Assembly: GCF_001612615.1 (NCBI RefSeq)
Contig: NZ_BDAU01000007.1
Coordinates: 1 to 64,000, forward strand
Length of the DNA: 64,000 bases
From: Nocardia amikacinitolerans NBRC 108937
Lineage (GTDB): Bacteria; Actinomycetota; Actinomycetes; Mycobacteriales; Mycobacteriaceae
Direction: 5' to 3'
Shown: positions 11,047 through 24,034 of the stretch, piece by piece
How the letters are laid out: each line of letters begins with the position of its first letter
Numbering within the stretch: position 1 is the stretch's first letter
Program-made: the position numbers and the translations under genes
The notes under the pieces: model-generated
What the model was told of the DNA's origin: nothing
The model's database searches: none
What the model saw: the letters and a program-made list of their open reading frames with translations, nothing else

Positions 11047-12465
11047 ATGCACAAAAAAGGTCCGACCGGTCGGTCGCGCCGACTATCGGTCGCTCTGGGG
11101 TTGCTCGTCTCCGTAGCCGTGGTGCTGACCGCGGGGCCGACCGCCGCCGTGCCGCCCGCGCCGCCCAATCCGAGCGACGGTGAGATCGCCGCGGCGGGCG
11201 CCCGCGTCGACGCGGGCGTCACCGAGGTCGGCGCGCTGATCAACGAGGTCGGCACGGTGAATCAGCAGTTGCAGGAACTCGACGACGCGGTGGCCCGCAA
11301 GCGCGAGGAAGTGAACAAGGCGCTCGTCGACTTGCAGAACGCGCGGGAGGCGGCCGACGCGGCCGCCGCCGCTGTCGTACGGACCCAGGCCGACCTCTCC
11401 GACGCGGGGACCAAGGTCGCGCAGGCGCGGCGCAATTTCGACGAGTTCGCGACCCAGGCCTACACCCGACCTTCCTCCGGCTCGATGGTCACCTATCTGG
11501 CGGCCTCGTCGCCCGGCGGCGCGATCGACCGCTCCCAGGTGCTCGGCCTGGTGACGAAGAACCAGCAGCAGGTGCTCGACGCGCTGCGCCGCGCCCAGAT
11601 CGAACAGGGCAACCGGAATTCCACCGCGCGCCAAGCCAAATCGGAGGCCGACGCGGCCGCCGCGGTGGCCGAGCAGAAGAAGGACGACGCCGAGCACGCG
11701 GTCACCGCGGCCAAGGCCGAACTCGATCAACACACGGTGCGGCGCGACACCCTGCTGCGCGAGCGCGACGCCGCGCAGGGCAGGCTCGACATCGCCCGCG
11801 CCAACGTCGCCGGGCTACAGGGCCAGCGCGAGGCGTTCCTGGCCTGGGACGAACAGCGCCGCGCCGAAGAGGCCGCGATTCGCGCCGCCGCCTCGGCCGC
11901 GGCCGCCCGCGCCGCCGCCGACCAGGCCGCGCGCGACCGGGCCGCCCAAGCGGGCGACGGCAGGCGCCCGCACACCCAGCTCGAGAACGCCCCCGCACCG
12001 AGACAGAGCACGCCGCGACCGAGCGGGCCGACGGCACGCGGCTCGCAGGCGGTGGAAATCGTGGTGGACCGGGCGCTTTCGCAATTGGGCGTGCAGTACG
12101 CCTGGGGCGGCGGCGACGAGAACGGCCCGACGCTCGGCATTCGCGACGGCGGCGTTGCCGACAGCCACGGCGATTACAACAAGGTCGGCTTCGACTGCTC
12201 GGGCCTGATGATCTACGCCTTCGCGGGCATCGGCGTCTCGCTGCCGCACTACAGCGGCTATCAATACAACGCGGGCACCCGCGTTCCGGTGGACGAGCGA
12301 GCCCGCGGCGACATGCTGTTCTGGGGGCCGAGCGGCAGCCAGCACGTCGCGCTCTACCTCGGCGACGGAAAGATGGTCGAGGCGCCGCAGTCCGGCGACG
12401 TGGTGAAGGTTTCGCCGGTCAGGGAAAGCGGCATCATGCCCTACGCGGTGCGCATCGTCTCCTGA
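11047..12465 (+). CDS. ripA: RipA-type NlpC/P60 peptidoglycan endopeptidase
   Basis: A 472-residue secreted D,L-endopeptidase that cleaves peptidoglycan stems at division; mycobacterial RipA is also about 472 residues. A signal peptide covers residues 1-36 (basic start, LSVALGLLVSVAVVLTAG, cleavage near AVPPAPP). A long coiled coil follows (about 40-290, rich in AADAAAAAV/QAARDRA), then a Pro-rich linker and the NlpC/P60 domain. The catalytic Cys is in FDCSGLM (Cys384) and His in QHVALYLG (His433). Start ATG is preceded by GGGAGGTG. Mycobacteria carry adjacent ripA and ripB; only one copy is present here. MoxR1 follows in the same direction. Confidence 0.92.
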   Translation: MHKKGPTGRSRRLSVALGLLVSVAVVLTAGPTAAVPPAPPNPSDGEIAAAGARVDAGVTEVGALINEVGTVNQQLQELDDAVARKREEVNKALVDLQNAREAADAAAAAVVRTQADLSDAGTKVAQARRNFDEFATQAYTRPSSGSMVTYLAASSPGGAIDRSQVLGLVTKNQQQVLDALRRAQIEQGNRNSTARQAKSEADAAAAVAEQKKDDAEHAVTAAKAELDQHTVRRDTLLRERDAAQGRLDIARANVAGLQGQREAFLAWDEQRRAEEAAIRAAASAAAARAAADQAARDRAAQAGDGRRPHTQLENAPAPRQSTPRPSGPTARGSQAVEIVVDRALSQLGVQYAWGGGDENGPTLGIRDGGVADSHGDYNKVGFDCSGLMIYAFAGIGVSLPHYSGYQYNAGTRVPVDERARGDMLFWGPSGSQHVALYLGDGKMVEAPQSGDVVKVSPVRESGIMPYAVRIVS

Positions 12466-12580
12466 GAATCGGCCATCGATCCGGCGCGAATTCCACTGAT
12501 ACCGGAGCCGGTTGCGGCATGCTGCGCGAATACCTGGAATAGTTGGGGCGAGCACGCACGAGACCAAGGCGAAAGCGGGG

Positions 12581-13746
12581 ATGTTGGTGACTTCGACGGA
12601 CAGCGTGAGCGGGGCGGATCTGGCGAAAGGTGCGCCGGAGCCCGCGTCGGGCACCCTGGAGCGTGACGTTCAGACCCTGGAGAAGGCGATCTACGAGGTC
12701 AAGCGGGTCATCGTGGGCCAGGATCGGCTCGTCGAACGGCTGCTCGTCGGCGTCCTCGCGCGCGGCCACGTGCTGCTCGAGGGCGTGCCCGGCATCGCGA
12801 AGACCCTGGCCGTCGAGACTTTCGCCAGGGTGGTCGGCGGCTCGTTCGCCCGCGTCCAGTTCACCCCCGACCTGGTGCCGACCGACCTGATCGGTACCCG
12901 CATCTACCGCCAGGGCCGCGAGGAGTTCGACACCGAACTCGGCCCGGTGGTTGCCAATTTCGTGCTCGCCGACGAGATCAACCGCGCGCCTGCCAAAGTG
13001 CAGTCCGCGCTGCTCGAGGTGATGGCCGAACGGCACGTGTCGATCGGCGGCAAGACCTACCCGATGCCGGATCCGTTCCTGGTCATGGCAACTCAGAACC
13101 CGATCGAGAGCGAGGGCGTCTACCCGCTGCCCGAGGCGCAGCGCGACCGCTTCCTGTTCAAGGTCGTCGTCGACTACCCCTCCGTCGAGGAGGAGCGCGA
13201 GATCATCTACCGGATGGGCGTCACGCCGCCGGAGGCCAGGCAGGTGCTCGGCCCGGAGGACCTGATCCGGCTGCAGAAGGTCGCGGCCAACACCTTCGTG
13301 CACCACGCGCTGGTCGACTACGTGGTCCGGGTGATCGCGGCGACCCGCAAGCCGCTCGACTTCGGCATGCCCGACGTGGCGAACTGGATCGCCTACGGCG
13401 CCTCGCCGCGCGCCAGCCTCGGCATCATCGCCGCGGCCCGCGCGGTGGCGCTGATCCGCGGCCGCGACTACGTGGTGCCGCAGGACGTGGTCGAGGTGAT
13501 CCCGGACGTGCTGCGCCACCGTCTCGTGCTGTCCTACGACGCGCTGGCCGACGAGATCAGCCCGGAGGACGTCATCAAGCGGGTGCTGCAGACCGTCGGC
13601 CTGCCGCAGGTCGCGCCGCAGGCGGTGCACTCCGGCGCCCAGTCCGCGCCCGCCGCGCCGCAGCCCCCGCACCAGCAGCAGATTCCGCAGCCGCCGCAGC
13701 AGGGCCAGCCGCAGATGGCCCCGGCCGCCGGCAACCACCAGACCAA

Positions 13747-13750
<4 letters not shown>
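12581..13750 (+). CDS. moxR1: MoxR family AAA+ ATPase
   Basis: A 389-residue AAA+ chaperone-like ATPase. Walker A-type GVPGIAKT near residue 68, Walker B VLADEINRAPAKVQSALLEVM, sensor 1 ATQNP, and a C-terminal lid domain are all visible. The last 40 residues are a Pro/Gln-rich tail. MoxR proteins act with the DUF58 and VWA proteins encoded next, probably in folding or activation of envelope complexes. The stop overlaps the next start (GTGA), showing translational coupling. The ATG at 12581 was chosen over an upstream in-frame ATG because the conserved part begins after it. Confidence 0.92.
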
Positions 13751-16543
<2,793 letters not shown>

Positions 16544-16581
16544 TACTTTCGTTCCCGGGCACGCTGCCCCGAACACCGCGG

Positions 16582-16615
16582 CGCCGCGCGCCGGGACGAT
16601 GTCCCGCGCGCGGCG
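16582..16615 (+). repeat. Strong hairpin between fabG1 and inhA
   Basis: Bases 16582-16597 pair with 16601-16615 through a GAT loop. The stem has about 14 GC-rich pairs with a single bulged C at 16591. No T-run follows, and inhA has its own AGGAG site downstream at 16641. It may tune read-through or mRNA stability between the two genes. Confidence 0.6.
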
Positions 16616-16657
16616 GGGCGACAACTCGACTTTCAACTTCAGGAGAACCGAGAACTC

Positions 16658-17494
16658 ATGGGCGGACTGCTCGAAGGCAAGACCATCCTGGTCACCGGCA
16701 TCATCACCGACGCGTCGATCGCGTTCCACGCGGCCGCGGTCGCGCAGGAGCAGGGCGCGAAGGTCGTCATCACCGGCATCCCGGAGCGGCTGCGGCTGAT
16801 CGACCGGATCGCGAAGCGGCTGCCCAAGGAGGTCCCGCCCGCCATCGGGCTCGACGTCACCAGCGAAGAGGATCTGGCCGGGCTGGCCGACAAGCTGCGC
16901 GAGCTGGCGCCGGAGGGCATCGACGGCGTGCTGCACTCGATCGCGTTCGCGCCGCGCACCCTGATGGGTCCGGAGGCCCGTCCGTTCCTGGACGGTCCCG
17001 GCCCCGACGCCGCCAAGGCGTTCGAGATCTCCGCGTGGAGCTACGCCTCGCTGGCCCGCGCGGTGCTGCCCGTCATGAACGAAGGCGGCTCCATCGTCGG
17101 CATGGACTTCGACCCGCGCACCGCGATGCCGTACTACAACTGGATGGGCGTGGCCAAGGCGGCGCTGGAGTCGGTGAACCGCTACGTCGCCCGCGAGGTC
17201 GGCGTCGCCAAGCGGGTCCGCTCCAACCTGATCGCCGCGGGCCCGATCAAGACCCTGGCCGCCAAGGCCATCGCGGGTACCGCCACCGACGACGCGGCCA
17301 AGCTGAACCAGCTCAACACCTACTGGGACGGCGCGTCGCCGATCGGCTGGGACGTCGACGACCCGACCGTGGTCGCCAAGTCGATCGTCGCGCTGCTCTC
17401 GGACTGGCTGCCCGGCACCACCGGCTCGATCATCTACGTCGACGGCGGCGCAAGCCACAACACCTGGTTCCCGGAGAACATGCCCGTCAACTGA
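16658..17494 (+). CDS. inhA: NADH-dependent enoyl-ACP reductase
   Basis: A 278-residue enoyl-ACP reductase of FAS-II, the isoniazid-target enzyme in mycobacteria. The NADH-binding GIITD motif is near residue 14. HSIAFAP keeps the serine equivalent to Ser94 of M. tuberculosis. The catalytic Tyr and Lys are in [23 protein letters not shown] and a substrate-loop region follow. The start is supported by AGGAG at 16641. It is in an operon with fabG1 and the ferrochelatase gene. Its presence is a strong marker for a mycolate-producing actinomycete. Confidence 0.96.
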   Translation: MGGLLEGKTILVTGIITDASIAFHAAAVAQEQGAKVVITGIPERLRLIDRIAKRLPKEVPPAIGLDVTSEEDLAGLADKLRELAPEGIDGVLHSIAFAPRTLMGPEARPFLDGPGPDAAKAFEISAWSYASLARAVLPVMNEGGSIVGMDFDPRTAMPYYNWMGVAKAALESVNRYVAREVGVAKRVRSNLIAAGPIKTLAAKAIAGTATDDAAKLNQLNTYWDGASPIGWDVDDPTVVAKSIVALLSDWLPGTTGSIIYVDGGASHNTWFPENMPVN

Positions 17495-17515
17495 GTTCGT
17501 AACGGAGGAGATGCC

Positions 17516-18580
17516 GTGGCACCGGCCGTCGACGCACTGCTGCTGCTGTCCTTCGGCGGCCCGGAGCGGCCCGAGGACGTGATGCCGTTCCTGGAGAACG
17601 TCACTCGGGGCCGCGGGGTGCCGCGCGAGCGACTCGAAGAGGTCGCGCAGCACTACCTGCACTTCGGCGGGGTGTCGCCGATCAACGCGCTCAACCGCGA
17701 CATCATCGCCGCGGTCCAGCGCGAATTCGCCGCCGCCGGAACGGAACTGCCGGTGTACTTCGGCAACCGCAACTGGCATCCCATGGTCGAGGACACCGTC
17801 GCGCGGATGGCCGCCGACGGTGTCCGCACCGCGCTGGTGTTCCCGACCTCCGCCTGGGGCGGCTACTCCGGCTGCCTCCAGTACCACGAGGACATCGTCA
17901 GGGCGCGAACGGCATTCGGCGACGACGCGCCGGAACTGGTGAAGCTGCGCCAGTACTTCGACCACCCGCTGCTGATCGAGGCGTTCGCCGACGCGATCCG
18001 CGCCGCGGTGGCCGAGATCCCCGCCGAGCGCCGCGACGAGGTCCGCTTGGTGTTCACCGCGCACTCGATCCCGGTATCCGCCGACGCCACCGCGGGCCCG
18101 CCCGCTGAGGGCGGCGGACTGTACAGCCGCCAGGTCGCGGAAGCGGCCCGGTTGTGCGCGGCCGCAACCGGATTCGGCGACTACGACCTGGTCTGGCAGT
18201 CGCGCTCGGGCCCGCCGCAGGTGCCGTGGCTGGAGCCCGACATCGTCGACCACCTCGAGGAGCTGTTCGGCAAGGGCGTAGCGGCGGTGGTGGTCTGTCC
18301 CGTCGGTTTCGTGTCGGATCACCTCGAGGTCATCTGGGATCTCGACAACGAAGCCAAGGCCAAGGCCGCCGAACTCGGCATGGCCTTCGCCCGCGCCGCC
18401 ACCCCCGGCACCGACCCGCGATTCGCGCGACTGGTGGTGGAGCTGATCGGTGAGCACATCGGCGGCGTCGCACCGCGCCGGCTCGGTGCGGTGCCGGGTT
18501 ACGGCTGCACCCGCAACGGGGAGCCGTGCGCCGTCGGTTGCTGCGCACCGGCCCGCGGCGGGCGGCCCGCGCGGAACTGA
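17516..18580 (+). CDS. hemH: Ferrochelatase (coproporphyrin type)
   Basis: A 354-residue ferrochelatase that inserts Fe(II) into a porphyrin, in actinobacteria into coproporphyrin III. The start [15 protein letters not shown] is typical. FTAHSIPV carries the metal-binding His, and [14 protein letters not shown] and [16 protein letters not shown] are family motifs. The C-terminus has cysteines in [16 protein letters not shown], fitting the [2Fe-2S] cluster seen in actinobacterial enzymes. The GTG start follows ACGGAGGAG. Rv1485 occupies the same place behind inhA in M. tuberculosis. Gene names cpfC and hemZ are also used. Confidence 0.95.
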   Translation: MAPAVDALLLLSFGGPERPEDVMPFLENVTRGRGVPRERLEEVAQHYLHFGGVSPINALNRDIIAAVQREFAAAGTELPVYFGNRNWHPMVEDTVARMAADGVRTALVFPTSAWGGYSGCLQYHEDIVRARTAFGDDAPELVKLRQYFDHPLLIEAFADAIRAAVAEIPAERRDEVRLVFTAHSIPVSADATAGPPAEGGGLYSRQVAEAARLCAAATGFGDYDLVWQSRSGPPQVPWLEPDIVDHLEELFGKGVAAVVVCPVGFVSDHLEVIWDLDNEAKAKAAELGMAFARAATPGTDPRFARLVVELIGEHIGGVAPRRLGAVPGYGCTRNGEPCAVGCCAPARGGRPARN

Positions 18581-18781
18581 GTTTCGATCGCTGGCGACAA
18601 TGCGTTGTACGCGGCCGCATTCGGGTGCGCGATGGGGGTGCGAGGCGTCTTCCTAGAGCGGCGGCGACGGCGAACGGCTCTGGCCCACACCGGTTTCGGA
18701 GCGGCCCAGCCCCTGCGGTAGCATCGGAGCCCGGCCTTCGGGAGGAGGGCCGACCGTAACTCGTATCGGGGAGGCCCTTTC

Positions 18782-19204
18782 GTGTATCTAGATCTGCTCG
18801 CCAACGCCCATCTCCAGGCGGACGGCGCCGTGTGGATGTCGGCGGCGGATTCCTTGGAAGCCCGTCGCGGCGGGGGCGGCAGCAGTGGCGGCGACGTCGA
18901 TGTCGAAGTCTCCGAATACGTCATGTGGATCATCCTCGCGATCGTGGTGATCGTCGTTCTGGTGCTGGTGATCCGCTACTTCAGCAAGAAGGGCTCCGAA
19001 ACCCCGCCGCCACCACCGCAGCAGCTGCCGCAGTATCCGCAGCAGCAGTACGGGCACCAGCAGCCCTACGGGCAGGCGCCCTACGCGCAGCAGCATCAGC
19101 AGGCGCCGTACCCGCAGCAGCAGCCGCATTATCCGCCGCAGTACCCGCAGCAGCCGTACCCGCAGCAGCAGTACGCCCAGCAGCAGTACCCACCGCGCTA
19201 CTGA
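18782..19204 (+). CDS. Small membrane protein with Pro/Gln/Tyr-rich tail
   Basis: A 140-residue protein of unknown function. Residues 1-45 are polar and Gly-rich. One transmembrane helix (about 47-66, MWIILAIVVIVVLVLVIRYF) follows, then a tail of about 70 residues built of PQYPQQQ, QQPYG and PYAQQ units. The tail is low-complexity and probably disordered in the cytoplasm. The GTG start has GGGGAGG 12 bp upstream. It is not part of the mycobacterial core order and ends in front of a bidirectional terminator. Confidence 0.7.
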   Translation: MYLDLLANAHLQADGAVWMSAADSLEARRGGGGSSGGDVDVEVSEYVMWIILAIVVIVVLVLVIRYFSKKGSETPPPPPQQLPQYPQQQYGHQQPYGQAPYAQQHQQAPYPQQQPHYPPQYPQQPYPQQQYAQQQYPPRY

Positions 19205-19329
19205 CAGGGAATCGGCGCGACTGCGCCGGTGACGCCGTGCTCATCGGTGTCCGATGTGACTGCCCGGCAAGAGGATTCGCGGTTCGCGGGTCCGTTCGGA
19301 ACCCGCCTCTCGATGGGGGAGCAGTCCCG

Positions 19330-19364
19330 CGCTCGGGGTGGGTGAATCCAATCCACCCCGAGCG
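19330..19364. terminator. Bidirectional hairpin terminator
   Basis: CGCTCGGGGTGG (19330-19341) pairs perfectly with CCACCCCGAGCG (19353-19364), a 12-bp stem with an 11-nt loop. It lies between convergent genes ending at 19204 (plus) and 19374 (minus). No clear T-run follows on either side, as is common in actinobacteria. Confidence 0.7.
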
Positions 19365-19373
19365 GGTCGAAAT

Positions 19374-20600
19374 CTACTGCGCCGCTTCCAGATACACCGG
19401 CAGCGTGCGATGCCCGTTGGAGACGAAGCTGCCCACCGGCAGCAGCTCCGCCGGATCGACGGCCAGCCGCATGTCCGGGAAGCGCTGGAAGATCGCGGGC
19501 AGCGCGATCTCCGCTTCCAGCCGGGCAAGGGGAGCGCCGAGACAGTGGTGCGCGCCGTGGCCGAACGCGAGGTGTTCCTTGTTCGCTCGGCGCACGTCGA
19601 ACTCGTTCGTGGTCGCGCCGTGCACCTTCGGGTCGCGGCTCGCCGCGGCGTAGGACGCCAGGATCGCCTCACCCTTCGGGATGCGGATGTCGCCGATCTC
19701 GATGTCCTCCACCGCGTAACGCAACGGCAGATGCGCGACGGGCGACTCGTAGCGCAGCGTCTCCTCCACCACGTCCGACCACGGCACCCGGCCCGCGACG
19801 ACGTCCGCGCGCTGGCTCTCGTGCGTGAGCAGTGCGAAGATCGCCTGGTCGAGCAGGTTGACCGTGGTCTCGTGCCCGGCGTTGATCACCAGCATCAGGG
19901 TGTCGACGAGCTCCTTCTCGGTGAGCTGGGAGCCGTCCTCGTCGCGGGTGGCGATCAGCACGCTGGTGACGTCGTCACCGGGGTTGTCCCTCCGGTGCGC
20001 CACCAGCTGGCTGACGAGCCCGTACATCTCCATGTAGTTCGCCACACCTTCGTCGGGACCGAGCGAGGTGTCGAAGAATCCGTCGACGCACTTGCGCAGC
20101 CCGGGGCCGAGGAACTCCGGAACCCCGAGCAGCTCGGTGATCACCTGAATCGGCACCGGGTAGGCGAAACCCTCACGCAGATCGGCGGATTCGCCGCGCG
20201 GGGTGGCGGCGAGGGCGTCGAGCAGCTGGGTGGTGATCTCCTCGATCCGCGGTCGCAGGGCCGCGGTGCGCCGATGGGTGAACGCGGGCGCGACCAGTTT
20301 GCGCAGCCGGCGGTGGTCCGGGCCGTAGGCGGTGAACATGTTGTCGACGGCCACCCACGGATGCAGCGGCCACGCCTCGGTGATCTCGCCGTTGATGAAC
20401 GCGGACCAGTGCTGCCGCGCGTCCTTCGAGACCCGAGGGTCGGCCAGCAGGCTCTCGAGCACGGCGGCGTCGGTCACCGACCACGCGGGCACGCCGCCGG
20501 GCAGCTCCACCAGCGCGGCGGGACCGCGCTCGCGGATCCGTGCGGACTCGCCCTGGATATCGGCGCCGGTCAGATCCAGGACTATCGGTTCGTACTCCAT
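19374..20600 (-). CDS. Cytochrome P450 (complete motifs, CYP154-like partner)
   Basis: A 408-residue soluble bacterial P450. The I-helix motif is NAGHETT, the K-helix ExxR is EETLRY, and the heme loop [17 protein letters not shown] places the ligand at Cys353. It needs a ferredoxin and reductase, neither of which is encoded nearby. The start ATG follows GGAGCC. It lies 10 bp behind the second P450 gene in one operon. The order atypical P450, then normal P450 resembles the CYP157-CYP154 pairs of Streptomyces conservons. The CYP subfamily is inferred from context, not from alignment. Substrate unknown. Confidence 0.9.
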   Translation of the reverse strand: MEYEPIVLDLTGADIQGESARIRERGPAALVELPGGVPAWSVTDAAVLESLLADPRVSKDARQHWSAFINGEITEAWPLHPWVAVDNMFTAYGPDHRRLRKLVAPAFTHRRTAALRPRIEEITTQLLDALAATPRGESADLREGFAYPVPIQVITELLGVPEFLGPGLRKCVDGFFDTSLGPDEGVANYMEMYGLVSQLVAHRRDNPGDDVTSVLIATRDEDGSQLTEKELVDTLMLVINAGHETTVNLLDQAIFALLTHESQRADVVAGRVPWSDVVEETLRYESPVAHLPLRYAVEDIEIGDIRIPKGEAILASYAAASRDPKVHGATTNEFDVRRANKEHLAFGHGAHHCLGAPLARLEAEIALPAIFQRFPDMRLAVDPAELLPVGSFVSNGHRTLPVYLEAAQ

Positions 20601-20610
20601 CGGTGGCTCC

Positions 20611-21885
20611 TTACACCAGATTCAACGGAGGGGATGGGGGAAAGACGACCGGTAGCGCCGTCATGGCGCGGTGGAAAGGCCCTGGCCGCCAGGTCAATTC
20701 GGTGGCAGGCACGGCGAGCTCCAGCTCGGGCAGCGCGTCGAGCAGCTGATCGATGGCGTCCTGCACCACGAGGTACGCCACCGACCGCGCCGGGCAGGCA
20801 TGCGGTCCGGCGCCCCACGCCAGGTGCGATCGGTTGCCCGTGCGGTCACCGCCGCGCACGGCGGGATCGTTGTTGCTCCCGGCGAGGCTGATCAGGACCG
20901 GCTGGTGCGCGGGCAGCCAGGTGTTGTCGATCAGGATCGGCTGGCGCGGGTAGGTGATGGAGAAGTTCGCCATCGGCGGGTCGTTGAACAGCACCTCGTC
21001 CAGCGCGTCCCGGGTGGACAGACTGCCGCCGAGCACGTGTCCGCCGAACCGGTCGTCGGTGAGCATCAGCAGCAGCGTGTTGGTGATCAGGTTCTGCTGC
21101 GGTTCGATTCCCGCGCCGTAGAAGCTGATCAGCTGACAGAGCATCTCCTCGTCGTCGAGCTTGGCGGGATGGTGCGCCAGTCGCGAGGTGACGTCGTCGC
21201 CCGGCTCCGCGCGCCGCAGCGTGATCAGCTCCATCAGCGCGGCGCTGAGCATCTCCATGCCGCGCGCGGCCTCGACGGTGTCGAAGAGCATCGCCATACC
21301 GGTCGCCACGCGCTGGCCCAGCTCGGCCGAGCAGCCGACCATCTGGTTCAGCACCTCGAACACGAGCGGGAAGGCGTACTGGGTGACCAGATCGGCCGAG
21401 CCCGCCTCGCAGAAGGTGTTGATCAGCGGGATGGCGATCTGCTCGACGGTGGCGTGCAGCGCGTGTAGGTCGATGCCGTCGATGCTCGCGACGTAGGCCT
21501 GCCGGTAGCGCGCGTGCACCGCACCGGCGTTGCGCAGCGCGTTCGGGTACCACTCCATCATCGGTTTGACGGGGCAGTCGTCCGGAATGTCCTTCTGCCA
21601 CATCCGCGGGTCGGCGGGGAAGTGGTCCGGGTCGTTGAGGATGCGCAGTGCGGTGCTGTACCCGACGATCAGCGTCGCGGGTACGTTCGGCGCCAGTTCG
21701 ATGGGGACCACCGAACCGTACTTGCGGCGCATGTCGTCGTAGGCGCCGTGCGGGTCGGCGGCGAATTCCGGCGCGTGCAACGGGATCCGGGGGCCGTCGG
21801 TGCCGATCGGGGATCCGTGCTGGACCGGGCAGACTCCGGGGGCGGTGGCGTGCGGCGCGGTGACCGCGGACTGTGACGTGGTCAA
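20611..21885 (-). CDS. Atypical cytochrome P450 lacking ExxR (CYP157-like)
   Basis: A 424-residue P450. The heme loop is [12 protein letters not shown], with Trp replacing the usual Phe and the ligand at Cys364. The K-helix reads DEVLFNDPP, so the Arg of ExxR is replaced by Phe. The I-helix reads [11 protein letters not shown], with Pro where the oxygen-activating Thr normally is. Loss of ExxR is a known trait of the CYP157 family. The start is taken as TTG at 21885, 12 bp after CTGGAG; in-frame sequence further upstream is poorly conserved in style. It is the first gene of a two-P450 operon. Activity may be limited, or it may act as a binding partner. Confidence 0.85.
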   Translation of the reverse strand: MTTSQSAVTAPHATAPGVCPVQHGSPIGTDGPRIPLHAPEFAADPHGAYDDMRRKYGSVVPIELAPNVPATLIVGYSTALRILNDPDHFPADPRMWQKDIPDDCPVKPMMEWYPNALRNAGAVHARYRQAYVASIDGIDLHALHATVEQIAIPLINTFCEAGSADLVTQYAFPLVFEVLNQMVGCSAELGQRVATGMAMLFDTVEAARGMEMLSAALMELITLRRAEPGDDVTSRLAHHPAKLDDEEMLCQLISFYGAGIEPQQNLITNTLLLMLTDDRFGGHVLGGSLSTRDALDEVLFNDPPMANFSITYPRQPILIDNTWLPAHQPVLISLAGSNNDPAVRGGDRTGNRSHLAWGAGPHACPARSVAYLVVQDAIDQLLDALPELELAVPATELTWRPGPFHRAMTALPVVFPPSPPLNLV

Positions 21886-22215
21886 AAGACGGTACTCCAG
21901 ACGAGGGACATGAGCTCCGCGTCGAGGGCCGGAACTCGGCTGGGGCGTACCGTGATTCACCAGGGCCACCGCACAGTGCCTGCCGGACAGGCGATCTGGG
22001 CTGCGACCACCGTCGATCCGGACAAGCTCTGACCAAGCGTCCAGAACTCGACAACTCGCCCACGTTAGCAGTTGGGTGTGAGGTCATCTGTCGATGTGGC
22101 GAAAATTGGTTAGCACACGGAAGTAACGCGCGTCCGAAAAGGCCTGTTCACCGCGGGGTGTGCGGCGCTGCGAAAGGGCGCTGAGATCGACCGTGTTTCG
22201 TGGGGGCGGCGCGAA
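21886..22215. other. Intergenic region before the P450 operon
   Basis: A 330-bp gap with no supportable gene. It should carry the promoter of the minus-strand P450 operon. GTTAGCA occurs twice as a direct repeat (22064-22070 and 22109-22115), 45 bp apart, around an AT-richer stretch. These could be regulator sites, but the evidence is weak. Confidence 0.4.
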
Positions 22216-23028
22216 CTAGTTCCCGCGCGCGGCCGCGTGCACCGCGACGAGCCGGGCCGCGCGGATCGCGTCCCACAGCGGGCGCAGCAGCGTCTCCTGC
22301 GCGCCGATGGCGCTCGCGGAGGTCGGTGCGGACGCCGGTTCCCGTTGCGCCACCGTCAGTATCGCGGCCACGTGGTCGGCGGTGTCGAGAATGCGCTTGG
22401 CGCGCAGCGGGATCGAGTCCGGGTAGTCGTGCCTGGCGTAGTCGGCGAGCTCGGCCTCGATGAGTTCGCGCGGATCGGAATCACCGGCGTCGACTGCGGT
22501 GGTGTGCAGCTGCATGAGCGCGTCGGCGGCGTCGCGAACGGCCTCGCGCATGGCGTATTCGGCCTCGCCGAGCGACATGTCCGGGCCGGGGGCGGGCGGG
22601 ATCGGGGTGCTGTAGAGCGTCCATTGCAACGTGTCGTCGTCGGGCCACCGCGGGATCAGCCCGGTGCCCTCGGTACCCGGCACGCCGACGAGCAAGCCCT
22701 CCTCGGCCTCGATGGCGTCGGCGCTGAACACGGTGCCGGGCGGTAGTCCGCGCACGTCGCCGGGGACAGGAAGCACGAGGCGCAGCTGCGCGCCTGGCTG
22801 GGCCATGGCCTCGCGAATGACCTTGAGCAGCGCCATGACACCGGATCCGGGCAGCGTGGTGCGCGAGGACCACGGCAGGTCGGTGCGCGCGCCGGTCATC
22901 GGGTCGCCCGCCGCGATGGTGTGCCGCGGCGCCCACGCGTGCAGCGCCTCCAAGACGTCGTCGGGCGCACTGCACCCGGCCAGCCAGGAGCCGGCCCACA
23001 CCGTCAGCGTGGCACTAGGAGAGCACAT
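22216..23028 (-). CDS. Conserved hypothetical protein (Rv1486c-like by position)
   Basis: A 270-residue protein that I cannot assign to a named family. It is acidic and Ala-rich, with a repeated hydrophobic pattern in its first half (GVMALLKVIREAM; LRLVLPVPGDVRGLP) and a helical second half (DAADALMQLH; IEAELADYARH; RILDTADHVAAILTVA). No signal peptide or catalytic motif stands out. The first-half pattern with VVGVPGTEG-like turns suggests an alpha/beta domain. M. tuberculosis has Rv1486c, a similar-sized hypothetical gene, between the ferrochelatase and NfeD genes, so orthology is likely from position. Confidence 0.7.
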   Translation of the reverse strand: MCSPSATLTVWAGSWLAGCSAPDDVLEALHAWAPRHTIAAGDPMTGARTDLPWSSRTTLPGSGVMALLKVIREAMAQPGAQLRLVLPVPGDVRGLPPGTVFSADAIEAEEGLLVGVPGTEGTGLIPRWPDDDTLQWTLYSTPIPPAPGPDMSLGEAEYAMREAVRDAADALMQLHTTAVDAGDSDPRELIEAELADYARHDYPDSIPLRAKRILDTADHVAAILTVAQREPASAPTSASAIGAQETLLRPLWDAIRAARLVAVHAAARGN

Positions 23029-23158
23029 AATTATCGAGCATAAACGCTTCGGGCTACCGGCGGGCATCGGCGCACGAGCCCTCGTGAGCTGCGCGCACCC
23101 GCCGATTCGGCGCCGCGGGACGGCGCCGCATCCACCGGTCGCGCGGCGGGTGGAGGGG

Positions 23159-23983
23159 CTACTCCGGTCCGGTGACGAAGTCGATCAGGCGTTCGACCGC
23201 GCCGATGAGCGGCGCCTCCAGATCGCGGAAGGACTCGACCGCGTCGTAGACCCTGCGCCACCCGTCCTGCGGGGTGCCCCAGCCGAGGCGACGGCAGACA
23301 CCGGTCTTCCAATCCTCGCCGCGCGGCACCTCGGGCCAGGCGTCGATGCGCACCGCCGCGGGCCGCACGGCCTGCCACACATCGATGAACGGGTGCCCTG
23401 TCACCAGCACGTGCGGGCCGAGACCGGTGGTGAGCTGGGTTTCCTTGGAGCCGGTGACCAGGTGGTCGACCAGCACGCCGACCCGGCGGCCGGGACCGGG
23501 CTCGAACTCGGCCAGCCGCGCGGCAAGATTGTCCAGTCCTTCCAGGTGCTCGACCACCACGCCCTCGACCCGCAGATCGTGCCCCCACACCCGCTCCACC
23601 AGGGCGGCGTCGTGCACACCTTCCACCCAGATCCGGCTGGCCTTGGCGACCTGGGCGCGCAAGCCCGCCACCCGTGTGGAGCCGGAGGCGGACCTGGTCG
23701 GCTGCTTCGGCGCGGCGACCGCGGGGCGCACCAGGGTGACCGGCTCACCGTCGATGAGGAAGGCCGCCTCCCGCATCGCGAACAGCCGCACCGCACCGCG
23801 CGCGTCCTCCAGCTTGACGAACTCGCCGTCGTAGCTGCGATCGAATCCGACCACGGCGCCGCAGAATCCGCTGGCCGCGTCCTCCACCACGAGGTCGCGG
23901 TCGGCGGTCACCTTCGGCACCGCCCGCTTCTTGGTTCTCTCGTGCCCGGCGAAGATGTCGCCGTACCTGTCGCGCGTACCCAC
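23159..23983 (-). CDS. DUF3097 family protein
   Basis: A 274-residue actinobacterial protein of the DUF3097 family. Conserved family strings include DRYGDIF at the start, VEDAASGFCGAVVG, the central IWVEGVHDAALVERVWG and VEGVVVEHLEG, then GVLVDHLVTGSKE and the C-terminal GEDWKTGVCRRLGWG. The central VEG-x-HD and VDHL segments resemble a TOPRIM-like nucleotide/metal site, but that is inference. The start is the GTG at 23983, without a clear ribosome site; a leaderless transcript from the divergent promoter region shared with nfeD is possible. Confidence 0.85.
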   Translation of the reverse strand: MGTRDRYGDIFAGHERTKKRAVPKVTADRDLVVEDAASGFCGAVVGFDRSYDGEFVKLEDARGAVRLFAMREAAFLIDGEPVTLVRPAVAAPKQPTRSASGSTRVAGLRAQVAKASRIWVEGVHDAALVERVWGHDLRVEGVVVEHLEGLDNLAARLAEFEPGPGRRVGVLVDHLVTGSKETQLTTGLGPHVLVTGHPFIDVWQAVRPAAVRIDAWPEVPRGEDWKTGVCRRLGWGTPQDGWRRVYDAVESFRDLEAPLIGAVERLIDFVTGPE

Positions 23984-24034
23984 TCGCCCGAAACTACCGG
24001 GTCTCGAACCGATCTTGCGGTTAGAGTGGGTTGC

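Noticed and set aside
10859..11116. 85-residue open frame before ripA
   Set aside because: It overlaps the ripA start in another frame and has no ribosome site; it is more likely untranslated leader.
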